From: Sulfuricurvum sp.
GTDB taxonomy: Bacteria; Campylobacterota; Campylobacteria; Campylobacterales; Sulfurimonadaceae
Assembly: GCF_028681615.1 (NCBI RefSeq)
Contig: NZ_JAQUHV010000010.1
Coordinates: 1-64,000, forward strand
Direction: 5' to 3'
DNA: 64,000 nt
Below the pieces are notes generated by a model, which was not told the origin of the DNA, made no database searches, and was given only the letters and a program-made list of their open reading frames with translations. How positions within the stretch are numbered: the stretch's first letter is position 1; each line of letters begins with the position of its first letter. This document shows positions 21,548-29,271 of the stretch, one piece after another. The position numbers and the translations under genes were made by a program.

Positions 21548-21588
21548 CTTTACCCTTTTAAGTCAAGAATACTATTTCATCAACTCAT

Positions 21589-22659
21589 TTAGATTATATC
21601 ATTTACATTGACTCTGTTAATAGGTGTAATTTCCGGCAAAGTAAGATGAAATAAATGATTTTTTTCTTTAAACAACTGCGGAAGTCGAGAGCTTATTTGA
21701 TCGGTATTGAAACGATAGCTAAGGCCGAATTGACATATATTTTGATTCATATCCATACTATTGTAGTGCCGTTCCGCCGACAAAAAGGCTTTCATGGAAT
21801 CTTTAAAATTATGCGTATACTTTATTCCGGCAACTTTATTGTTGACCATGTCATTACTGGAATATAAACTCATTTGAGTATAGTCATTCTCCCGATATTT
21901 CAACTCCAAACGATTCGAACCCATAAAGGTTGTCTCTTCTTTATTATAATTCATAGCAAAGATCGCTTTTAATTTCGGTGATAGCCTCAATACGGCTGCC
22001 ATTTCGGTAGAAATTTTCCTATTTTTTTGTATATATTCCTCAAAATTATTATCTGAGATCAAACCTGTATTTTTTCCTTCTACATCATAATAAACGAAAG
22101 AAGTTTGAATCTCTTGCAACGGAAATTCTTCATCAAAAAGGTCATATGAATACTCGGCGCCTACCGTTTTCTGAGCTGATCTGACATACGGATCCAAAAA
22201 TCTTGTCAAATAGGCACCGGAGAGTTTGATTTGACCTTCTTGAAGCTTAAGATTTTGAGAGACGACAAATTTGTCCATAGTCGGTGATTCAGCTGCACCG
22301 ATATACGTCCCCATAGTGCCTCCGGGATAAAGGGCCTTGAAATCAACATTAAAAACAGAGCTGTCTTCTACTTGGTGCAGTGTGCTGTTGGACCCGATGT
22401 TTATGCTGAACCATTGATTGTTAGTATAAACGAATTGGGTCGAGATATTGTTTTCGCGCGGTGCTATGGATAAATTTTGAATGATGTCGCTGTCATGCTT
22501 GATAAAATTGATCCCTTTTTCATTCGCAACGACCGTAGAAGAGTCACTCAACGAATCGGATCGGGCATTCTGAGATGTTAAAAAAAACAACACTAAAACA
22601 GGATAGGCAAAAAAACGCGTTATCCACGAAAAAGAGACTGTCATTGTTGCTTTTTTCAT
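21589..22659 (-). CDS. Predicted outer-membrane protein, unknown family
   Basis: A 356-residue protein with a signal peptide (hydrophobic residues ~17-29, cleavage near NARSD). The mature part alternates hydrophobic and polar residues with many aromatic residues, such as QFVYTNNQWFSINIG, KLSGAYLTRFLDPYV, QTSFVYYDVEG and QFGLSYRFN, as in beta-barrels. I do not recognise the family. It lies between nhaD and an MscS channel on the same strand. The C-terminus (VNVNDII) lacks the usual terminal aromatic residue. Confidence 0.65.
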   Translation of the reverse strand: MKKATMTVSFSWITRFFAYPVLVLFFLTSQNARSDSLSDSSTVVANEKGINFIKHDSDIIQNLSIAPRENNISTQFVYTNNQWFSINIGSNSTLHQVEDSSVFNVDFKALYPGGTMGTYIGAAESPTMDKFVVSQNLKLQEGQIKLSGAYLTRFLDPYVRSAQKTVGAEYSYDLFDEEFPLQEIQTSFVYYDVEGKNTGLISDNNFEEYIQKNRKISTEMAAVLRLSPKLKAIFAMNYNKEETTFMGSNRLELKYRENDYTQMSLYSSNDMVNNKVAGIKYTHNFKDSMKAFLSAERHYNSMDMNQNICQFGLSYRFNTDQISSRLPQLFKEKNHLFHLTLPEITPINRVNVNDII

Positions 22660-22681
22660 ATTACAAACTTATTCCAAAAAA

Positions 22682-24007
22682 TTAATTGAACCCTAAAACG
22701 ATAAATTGAAGATACCATATTCCAATCGAAACAGTATACCCGATTAATACCGTCCAAGCCAATTTCATGTGGGATGAAAACGTATAAATTCCGTGCATCC
22801 GTCCCATCACCCCTACGCCTGCGGCACTTCCGAAACTGATAAGCGATCCTCCGACACCTGCTGTCAGCGTCAAAAGCATCCATTGGGTATAGTCGATCTG
22901 AGGGTTAGCTTTCAATACCGCTGACATGACCGGAACGTTATCGATAATAGCTGAAACAAACCCGACTCCGATATTGACGAGGGTGGGATCGATAACATCA
23001 TAGAGTTTGCTAATGTATTCCAAAAATCCTGCGAAATAGAGTGCTCCGACGGCAGCCAATATCCCAAAGAAAAAGAGAAGCGTATTGTTCTCGATTCTGC
23101 TGATCGATTTAAAGATATTGACATCTTGTTTGTGCCGACGTTTTAACGTGTACGTATACAATTGTAAAATGGAAAGACCAAAAAGCATTCCCCACATCGG
23201 AGGAAGATGCATTACCTGTTTAGAGATGACCGACATTGCAATCGTTGCAATTCCGATGACTATAATGACCTTTCCCCCTTTGAGGATTTCAATGCTTTCA
23301 GCCGTTTTAGTATCACCCTCTTTATTCGGGTCTTCGTTAGGAATATAGCGGTAAAGAAGATAAGCCGTTACAAGCCAGCCCAAAAACGAAGCCGGAAAAA
23401 GATAGAGAAAATCACTGAATTCCCCTTTTTGTGCCGTCCACGCCATAAGAGTCGTAATGTCTCCAAACGGACTCCATGCACCTCCGGCATTCGATGCCAC
23501 AACGACATTAATCGCACTGGGGACTAAAAAGGCCTTATTTTCTTTTTCAATCGTGATCAATACGGTTGAGAGGATCAAAGCTGTCGTCAGGTTGTCGGCA
23601 ATCGGAGAGATGAAGAAAGCAAGAACACCCGTAATCCAAAACAATTGACGGTAACTGTACCCTTTTGCGATCAGTTTTCCTTTGAGGGCATTGAAAACAC
23701 CTCTCTCAATCAACGCTTCAACAAACGTCATTGCGACGTACAAGAAAAAGAAAATCTGCGCGATTTCATAAACAAGATGGGTTATCTCATAGTGAAAAGC
23801 CTCAAAATCCAAACCGAAAACCGCATAATATCCTCCGATGAGGATATAGAGAAAGGTCCCCATAAAGAGTGCGGGCTTAGCCTTATCTATGTGATATTTT
23901 TCTTCCATCGCAATGAAGTAATATCCGATGATGAAAATAAGCAGCAGCATCCATCCGAAAGGATGGACTGAAAGATCAATGCCGTCTAACTGCATATCCG
24001 ATGTCAT
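22682..24007 (-). CDS. nhaD: Na+/H+ antiporter, NhaD type
   Basis: A 441-residue integral membrane protein of the ion transporter superfamily, NhaD branch, with about 11-12 helices. Characteristic segments are FFISPIADNLTTALI, NVVVASNAGGAWSPFGDITTLM, SAIIDNVPVMSAV and GVGGSLISFGSAAGVGVMG. The start is the ATG at 24007, preceded by AAGGAG at 7 bases; a 22-codon longer frame lacks this. It exchanges cytoplasmic Na+ for protons. Confidence 0.92.
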   Translation of the reverse strand: MTSDMQLDGIDLSVHPFGWMLLLIFIIGYYFIAMEEKYHIDKAKPALFMGTFLYILIGGYYAVFGLDFEAFHYEITHLVYEIAQIFFFLYVAMTFVEALIERGVFNALKGKLIAKGYSYRQLFWITGVLAFFISPIADNLTTALILSTVLITIEKENKAFLVPSAINVVVASNAGGAWSPFGDITTLMAWTAQKGEFSDFLYLFPASFLGWLVTAYLLYRYIPNEDPNKEGDTKTAESIEILKGGKVIIVIGIATIAMSVISKQVMHLPPMWGMLFGLSILQLYTYTLKRRHKQDVNIFKSISRIENNTLLFFFGILAAVGALYFAGFLEYISKLYDVIDPTLVNIGVGFVSAIIDNVPVMSAVLKANPQIDYTQWMLLTLTAGVGGSLISFGSAAGVGVMGRMHGIYTFSSHMKLAWTVLIGYTVSIGIWYLQFIVLGFN

Positions 24008-24201
24008 GATCTTCTCCTTTGTTGAGACTATTTTTTTACATGCTAATTGGTTGCTTCCAGTATAATCAATCAAAGTAAATATAAAAAATTAATTCTCAAA
24101 TAAGCTAGATTTAATTTAAAAAATTAAGATATAAATTATGTAATTAATTTACCGTTTAATGTTTTAGTATATAGTTAGGGGCATAGTTTAAAAGGTTATA
24201 T

Positions 24202-24969
24202 ATGAAACGTATCGTAATTAAAGTCGGAAGCGGTGTTTTGACGGAGAACAACACCATTGCAAAAGAAAGAATGCTCAATCTGGTCGCTCTCGTAGCCAAG
24301 CTTCAAGAACGCTTTGAGATCATTTTGGTCACTTCGGGAGCAGTCGCTTCAGGATATACGGCATTAAAGCTCAACCGAAAAGAACAAATCAGTAAAAAAG
24401 TACTAGCTTCTTTGGGACAACCGATTTTGATGAGCAGTTATAAACGTAAATTTGAAAAACACAACGTAACAATTTCACAGATTCTCCTCACCGAAGAGGA
24501 TTTCGACTCACGAAAGAGAACTGCCATTTTTACAGAAATCATCGACACACTTTTGACCCACAAGATCCTCCCTATCGTCAACGAAAATGATATTTCCACC
24601 ACACCCGAACAGGTATTCGGTGACAATGACCAGCTCTCCGCCCATGTCGCCCACTATATGGATGCCGATTTACTTGTAATATTAAGTGATATAAACGGTT
24701 ATTATGACAAAAATCCCTCTGAATACCCTGATGCCACCATCCTAAAAGAGGTCAATTCCATCTCATCTGAAGCATTGAATGCCGAACACTCCCCGAACAA
24801 TGCATTTGCAACCGGAGGAATCGTTACAAAATTAATGGCGGCACAGTTCCTTTTGGAGCGCGGACGAAAGATGTTTTTATGCAGCGGATATGATTTAAGC
24901 GATATCGAAAGCTATCTTCTAGACGGTGTTCATAGAAGAGGTACCCTTTTCATTTCCGCATCGCGATAA
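24202..24969 (+). CDS. proB: Glutamate 5-kinase, short form without PUA domain
   Basis: A 255-residue amino-acid kinase: IKVGSGVLTE at the N-terminus, VTSGAVASGY, the IVNENDISTT and FGDNDQLSAHVA substrate loops and the GGIVTKLMAAQ motif. It phosphorylates L-glutamate in the first step of proline synthesis. It ends after the kinase fold; the C-terminal PUA domain of the ~367-residue E. coli enzyme is absent, as in other short ProBs. No other proline gene is adjacent. Confidence 0.9.
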   Translation: MKRIVIKVGSGVLTENNTIAKERMLNLVALVAKLQERFEIILVTSGAVASGYTALKLNRKEQISKKVLASLGQPILMSSYKRKFEKHNVTISQILLTEEDFDSRKRTAIFTEIIDTLLTHKILPIVNENDISTTPEQVFGDNDQLSAHVAHYMDADLLVILSDINGYYDKNPSEYPDATILKEVNSISSEALNAEHSPNNAFATGGIVTKLMAAQFLLERGRKMFLCSGYDLSDIESYLLDGVHRRGTLFISASR

Positions 24970-24987
24970 TGGGTTAACCGCCCTGCT

Positions 24988-25005
24988 CATATTCCTAGGA
25001 ATATG
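24988..25005. repeat. 18-bp perfect palindrome before the response-regulator promoter
   Basis: CATATTCCT followed by AGGAATATG reads identically on both strands. It lies after proB and about 29 bases before the -10 box of the response-regulator gene. It could be a weak terminator (a T-rich stretch follows) or an operator. Confidence 0.5.
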
Positions 25006-25033
25006 TGATACTTTTTATTTACTTTCCCCCCGA

Positions 25034-25039
25034 TATAAT
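25034..25039 (+). promoter_or_regulatory. -10 box of the response-regulator gene; predicted leaderless start
   Basis: A perfect TATAAT ends 7 bases before the A of the ATG at 25047. Transcription from it would start at or within one or two bases of the start codon, giving a leaderless or nearly leaderless mRNA. No Shine-Dalgarno sequence is present before this ATG, which agrees. Confidence 0.55.
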
Positions 25040-25046
25040 CGCCTTT

Positions 25047-25715
25047 ATGATTAACGTATTAATGATTGAAGATGATATTGAACTGGCTCAACTGCTAAAA
25101 ACGCGCCTAATGAAAGATGATATTGAGGTTACGACAGCATCGACTCCACTGGAAGGTCTGAGTCTGTTTCAAAAACGCTCTTTTGATTTGTTGGTGCTTG
25201 ATCTCTCGTTGCCGCAAATGGACGGCATGGAGATATGCCGCCTTATTCGCCAAGAGAGTGCCGTTCCTATCATCATCTCCTCTGCACGCTCCGATATACG
25301 AGACAAGATGATGGGATTTTCGCGCGGTGCCGATGATTATCTCCCCAAACCCTATGACCCGCAAGAGCTGATATTCCGTATCGATGCCATTATGCGCCGA
25401 CTTCATCCTGCCATGGCGCATAAAACCACCCCGTTTATCGTGGATGACGAACGGCATGAAATCAGCAAAAACGGCTCGATTCTACGGCTGACCCAAGCCG
25501 AATACGATATCGTTTCCTACATGATCAAAAAAGACCGATATGCCATTTCACGCGAAGAGCTGCTCCTTAATATCGGCTCGATAAAATATGAGAGCAGCCT
25601 AAAAAGTATCGATGTTATTATGGGACGTCTACGCCAAAAAATCGGCGATGATCCTAAAAATCCGCGGTTTGTCGTCTCAGTGCGAGGAGTAGGATATAAA
25701 TTTGTCAATGAATAA
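25047..25715 (+). CDS. OmpR-family response regulator, ArsR (acid-response) like
   Basis: A 222-residue response regulator. The receiver domain has the phospho-acceptor D52 (LVLDLSLPQMDG), and the C-terminal winged helix shows LTQAEYDIVSYMIKK and SVRGVGYKF. The ATG at 25047 is 7 bases after a TATAAT box. It overlaps the kinase gene by 8 bases. The pair resembles Helicobacter/Campylobacter ArsRS, where Ars stands for acid-responsive signalling; it is not the arsenic repressor. Targets are unknown. Confidence 0.9.
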   Translation: MINVLMIEDDIELAQLLKTRLMKDDIEVTTASTPLEGLSLFQKRSFDLLVLDLSLPQMDGMEICRLIRQESAVPIIISSARSDIRDKMMGFSRGADDYLPKPYDPQELIFRIDAIMRRLHPAMAHKTTPFIVDDERHEISKNGSILRLTQAEYDIVSYMIKKDRYAISREELLLNIGSIKYESSLKSIDVIMGRLRQKIGDDPKNPRFVVSVRGVGYKFVNE

Positions 25716-26958
25716 ACACTCTATCCTGAGGCTCATTACCCTCTTTTTCCTTTTTATCTTTACCCTTATCAATGTCCTCTTTTGGATCGCGCACCAATAT
25801 TTTCGTGAGCAGCATCAAGAAGAACAGCTGCGCCGTTTTATGATCGCCGAGAGACTGGTCCATCACAAAAATGGAAATTTTGATCGTGAGTTGAAACAGC
25901 TGATGATCCGCGTCTCATTCCACAGCCCGAAGCTCATCCTCACTGAGGGGGAAACGCTTCGGACCTATCCTTTCGGAAAGATGGTCGAATACCATCACAA
26001 ACACTATTTCGTGACAACCCCTCCGCCGAAAATGCTGTTTGAGCGGATGAATCGGAAGCACATGTTTGAACCGCATCCACTTCCGTATCGTGAGTTCACT
26101 CAAGTCGTAATCGAAGACTTGGCACCGCATTCCACATTGCCCTTTTGGAGTATCATCACCATTATCGATCTGCTGATTTTGCTCTTTTTTGGCTATTTGA
26201 TTCGTAAACTTCTTCCTCTCCAGCGTCTAAAAGATGCCATCATCCATTTCAAAGAGGGAGATACCCATCTCAAAATGCCGATAGACGGCAAAGATGAAAT
26301 TGCTCAAATAACCCATGAGTTCAATCTCGTACTGCAAAAAATCGCTTCGATGAAAGAGGCTCGGTCTCTGTTTTTACGCAATATTCTGCATGAGCTTAAA
26401 ACACCGATCATGAAAGGCTCTTTGAGTGCAGACTGTATCGATTCTTCTGAAGATCGAGAGCGGCTCAAACGTATTTTTAACCGGATGGATTATTTGTTAA
26501 ACGAGTTTTCCAAAATGGAACAATTTAGCAGCGGTGAATGGTACCTCAACCTTCAGGAATACCGTTTTGTGGATATTCTCGATCATACCTGCGATATCTT
26601 ATTGTGTGAGAAAAAAAATATCACGGTCAAAGGTGAAGAGTCGGCCCTCATCGTCAAAGTCGATTTCGAGCTATTTGCAATCGCGTTGAAAAATCTCCTC
26701 GACAACGCATTCAAATACTCTACTGCCAAACCAACCCTTCTGATATTGGCACATTCGATAGAGATATGTTCTCTGGGTGATCCTCTGCCGGATGAAAACC
26801 GAACCTTTAGCAAACCCTTTAACCGAACCTATGAAAGTTCGGAGAATGGATTGGGGCTGGGTCTTTATATCTCTAACGCGATCTTGTTAAAGCATGGATT
26901 TAAACTTGACTATCAATATGCCGCCGGAATGAACTGTTTTAGGATTCGGCTGCACTAA
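25708..26958 (+). CDS. ArsS-like sensor histidine kinase
   Basis: A 416-residue kinase: transmembrane helices at about 8-28 and 146-165 flank a ~115-residue periplasmic sensor that is rich in histidine (VHHKNG, EYHHKHY, KHMFEPHPLPY). A HAMP-like linker follows, then the H-box with H228 in LHELKTPIMKGSL, the N-box KNLLDNAFKYS and a C-terminal GLGLGLYIS box. HELKTPIxKG is typical of the ArsS family. Histidine-rich sensing fits pH or metal detection. It overlaps the regulator gene by 8 bases. Confidence 0.9.
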   Translation: MNKHSILRLITLFFLFIFTLINVLFWIAHQYFREQHQEEQLRRFMIAERLVHHKNGNFDRELKQLMIRVSFHSPKLILTEGETLRTYPFGKMVEYHHKHYFVTTPPPKMLFERMNRKHMFEPHPLPYREFTQVVIEDLAPHSTLPFWSIITIIDLLILLFFGYLIRKLLPLQRLKDAIIHFKEGDTHLKMPIDGKDEIAQITHEFNLVLQKIASMKEARSLFLRNILHELKTPIMKGSLSADCIDSSEDRERLKRIFNRMDYLLNEFSKMEQFSSGEWYLNLQEYRFVDILDHTCDILLCEKKNITVKGEESALIVKVDFELFAIALKNLLDNAFKYSTAKPTLLILAHSIEICSLGDPLPDENRTFSKPFNRTYESSENGLGLGLYISNAILLKHGFKLDYQYAAGMNCFRIRLH

Positions 26959-26962
26959 ATGA

Positions 26963-28330
26963 TCAATCTTTTACTGATTTTAAAATAAAAAAACAGTACT
27001 TTTGCTCGCTTCCGCCGGGGGTAATATGCGTCTCATCAATGAGATCGATAAGTTCAAAACGCCCCTGAATACAATTTTCCATCCGTTCTTTATTGTACTG
27101 ACGCACCGGCAACGCGCTGCAGCTGTCCGGTCCGTCTACCGCAAACGTGCCGATGATGGCGTGCCCATCGGGAGAAAGTGAACGGTATAGCGTATCCATA
27201 TAGGCATGCTGTTCCTCCTCTTTTTGCAGAAAATGAAATACCGCACGGTCATGCCATACGTCAAACTGCTTATCCGAAGCAAAAGTACAGACGTCACCGA
27301 CATGATAGACGGGAATATCGGCGGATGCTCCCAGCCGTTTTTTGACAATTTCCAGCGCGCTTGATGAGATATCGAGAAGTGAGATGTCTCTATAGCCCAA
27401 GTCGATCAGACGATCTGAGAGCGTAGAAACACCGCACCCGACATCGATGATTGCGTCTTTTGGGGTCGAGCCTATTTTTTGCAGCAATGCCAGCGAAATC
27501 GAGGGCTCTTTTTGATACCACCCTACTTTGCTCATATCCTTGGTCGTATAGACGTTTTCCCAGTGGCGCTGCTTGACGTTTCCGTCCCCTTTGGTTGAGC
27601 GAAATGTCGCACCCGCAGTCGTCGGGGCTGTCGTATAGTGATTGGTTCCAGTGCACTCGATATTCACAAACCCCGCTTCGCTCATCATCAGGGTTAACGC
27701 CTCTTTTTTGAGGGTTCCCTCCACGCAGTTGGCCCAGTCCCCCTCCGAAACGCTTTGCGCACAACACGACGTGGCGCAGCCCCCTTCGGATATATCGATC
27801 ATATCGGCGAAATAGAGCTTGCCCTGAGGTTTCAGGACACGAAATATCTCTTCGAATACCTTGGGTTTGGAGGAAGCGAGGTTGATCGCACCGTTGGAGA
27901 TGACGATATCGACGCTTTCATTCTCAACGGGGAGATGTTCGAGATTCCCCTCTAGGACTTCGACATTGCTCAAGCCCGCTTCTTTGGCGTGACGGCGTGC
28001 GGTTTCGACCATCAGCGGCGTGATATCCACTCCGATCGCCTTTCCGCTCTCACCCACCAGCAATGACGCAACACACAGATCGACACCCGCACCGCATCCT
28101 AAATCCAATACAGTCGATCCCTTTGGGAATTCTCCGAGCTCGAACGGATTTCCCACCGCGGCACAATAGTCCCACATCGCCAAAGGAAGTTTCTCGGTCC
28201 ACTCCTCTTTGTAGCCGTGGTTTCGGGCATTTGTCAGGCCTTTGTCCCATCCGAAATCTTTATCCGGATTTTGGGCCAGATTGCTGTAGAGTGCGATGAC
28301 GCCTTGGAGTGCACATTGAGATGAAGCCAT
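26963..28330 (-). CDS. Fused double SAM methyltransferase (ArsM-like half plus second class I half)
   Basis: A 455-residue protein with two class I methyltransferase folds. Domain 1 (about 55-230) resembles arsenite methyltransferase: GNP at 60-62, SAM loop VLDLGCGAGVD at 74-84, EHLPVENESVDIVISN and a downstream WANCVEGTL. The catalytic Cys expected in the ISNC position of ArsM is Gly147. Domain 2 (about 257-455) has its own SAM loop (IIDVGCGVS) and begins W-E-N-V-Y-T-T-K...VGWYQKEPS, a stand-alone family elsewhere. A Cys cluster (CATSCC, 185-190) lies between. An AGGA site precedes the ATG. Substrate unknown; arsenic methylation is doubtful given Gly147. Confidence 0.82.
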   Translation of the reverse strand: MASSQCALQGVIALYSNLAQNPDKDFGWDKGLTNARNHGYKEEWTEKLPLAMWDYCAAVGNPFELGEFPKGSTVLDLGCGAGVDLCVASLLVGESGKAIGVDITPLMVETARRHAKEAGLSNVEVLEGNLEHLPVENESVDIVISNGAINLASSKPKVFEEIFRVLKPQGKLYFADMIDISEGGCATSCCAQSVSEGDWANCVEGTLKKEALTLMMSEAGFVNIECTGTNHYTTAPTTAGATFRSTKGDGNVKQRHWENVYTTKDMSKVGWYQKEPSISLALLQKIGSTPKDAIIDVGCGVSTLSDRLIDLGYRDISLLDISSSALEIVKKRLGASADIPVYHVGDVCTFASDKQFDVWHDRAVFHFLQKEEEQHAYMDTLYRSLSPDGHAIIGTFAVDGPDSCSALPVRQYNKERMENCIQGRFELIDLIDETHITPGGSEQKYCFFILKSVKD

Positions 28331-28398
28331 GGTGATCCTAACGGTAAAAAGTTTGTTATTTTACAGAATAATTCCTCGTATAGTCATTTGATGTCAGC

Positions 28399-28404
28399 TA
28401 TAAT
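28399..28404 (+). promoter_or_regulatory. Candidate -10 box for the lapG-like gene
   Basis: TATAAT in the 194-bp divergent gap. It would leave a leader of about 115 bases before the GTG at 28525. No recognised riboswitch core is seen in the leader. Confidence 0.35.
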
Positions 28405-28524
28405 GCCTATATCTTAGGGGTATAAGCGCGAAATAAGAAATTAGAATATTTTTTGATTTATACTTATCCATAAAAAAATTTCGTTATTTTTGTGATGTTG
28501 ATGTCTACTTTTAAGGAGTCCTCG

Positions 28525-29208
28525 GTGAATATATCATTAGTATCGATAATAACTTTATTGGTTTTATTATTAGGTGGATGTGCACAGCAGCCGAAAATTG
28601 ATAAAAGCATCGAAACACCTATTGTTGAGGACAGTTACAAAATATATCCACAGAGTTTTGCAAACGAAATCGAAAAAGAGTACGGTATTTTTGCGAAACG
28701 TAGGGCACTTGCACTGGTAGAGACGATGAACGAAGCGAAGTACCTTGACGACATGGGGAAAATGGAGAAAGTCAACGATTTTTTTAACGCATTTCCGTAT
28801 GAATCTGATGAAAAGATATGGGGTATCAGCGATTACTGGGCTACACGACTGGAGTTCATCGGAAAAGGCAAAGGAGACTGCGAAGATTATGTCATCGCCA
28901 AATACTTTACTCTCAAAGAGCTTGGAGTGAAGACTTCCAAGCTCTTTATGACATATGTGAAGTCGTTACGCCTCAAGACATCCCATGTAGTGCTCTCCTA
29001 CTATGAAACAGAGCACTCTATTCCCCTGATCATGGACAATTACAATTACAAGATCCTACCTGCAAACGTGCGGACAGATCTCGTACCTATTTACAGCTTT
29101 AGTGGAGACGATCTTTTCCAGGCTAAGCAGGCACAAATCGGTAAGATGCTCCCAGCTTCGACAAGACAGACCCGAGCCTGGGATGAATTAGTAATAAAGC
29201 GATACTAA
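28525..29208 (+). CDS. LapG-like transglutaminase-type cysteine protease, lipoprotein
   Basis: A 227-residue bacterial transglutaminase-like cysteine proteinase. The start is GTG at 28525, 6 bases after AAGGAG, giving a lipoprotein signal with lipobox LGGC (C19). The catalytic triad is C119 (KGDCEDYV), H154 (TSHVV) and D171 (IMDN), with spacing close to LapG. LapG enzymes clip giant surface adhesins in the periplasm and are held in check by LapD, a c-di-GMP receptor. No lapD or adhesin gene is next to it; arsB follows on the other strand after a tRNA-derived fragment. Confidence 0.85.
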   Translation: MNISLVSIITLLVLLLGGCAQQPKIDKSIETPIVEDSYKIYPQSFANEIEKEYGIFAKRRALALVETMNEAKYLDDMGKMEKVNDFFNAFPYESDEKIWGISDYWATRLEFIGKGKGDCEDYVIAKYFTLKELGVKTSKLFMTYVKSLRLKTSHVVLSYYETEHSIPLIMDNYNYKILPANVRTDLVPIYSFSGDDLFQAKQAQIGKMLPASTRQTRAWDELVIKRY

Positions 29209-29210
29209 TT

Positions 29211-29234
29211 ACCTTCGGGTTATGAGCCCGACGA
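29211..29234 (-). repeat. 24-base fragment of initiator tRNA (anticodon arm)
   Basis: The minus strand of these 24 bases is identical to bases 62589-62612, the anticodon stem-loop of the intact initiator tRNA, including the CAT anticodon and the three G-C pairs. No other part of the tRNA is present on either side. It begins two bases after the lapG-like stop. It looks like an integration scar at a tRNA, or a hairpin that happens to copy it. Confidence 0.75.
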
Positions 29235-29271
29235 TCTATTACAAAAAGAAAACAGCAGAAAAAATTAAATT

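Noticed and set aside
25047-26958. Two-component pair as the arsenic regulator because of the name ArsRS
   Set aside because: In this family Ars means acid-responsive signalling; the true arsenic repressor is the ArsR/SmtB protein at 31075.
28405-28524. Possible c-di-GMP riboswitch in the lapG-like leader
   Set aside because: No GEMM-type conserved core was found by reading the leader.
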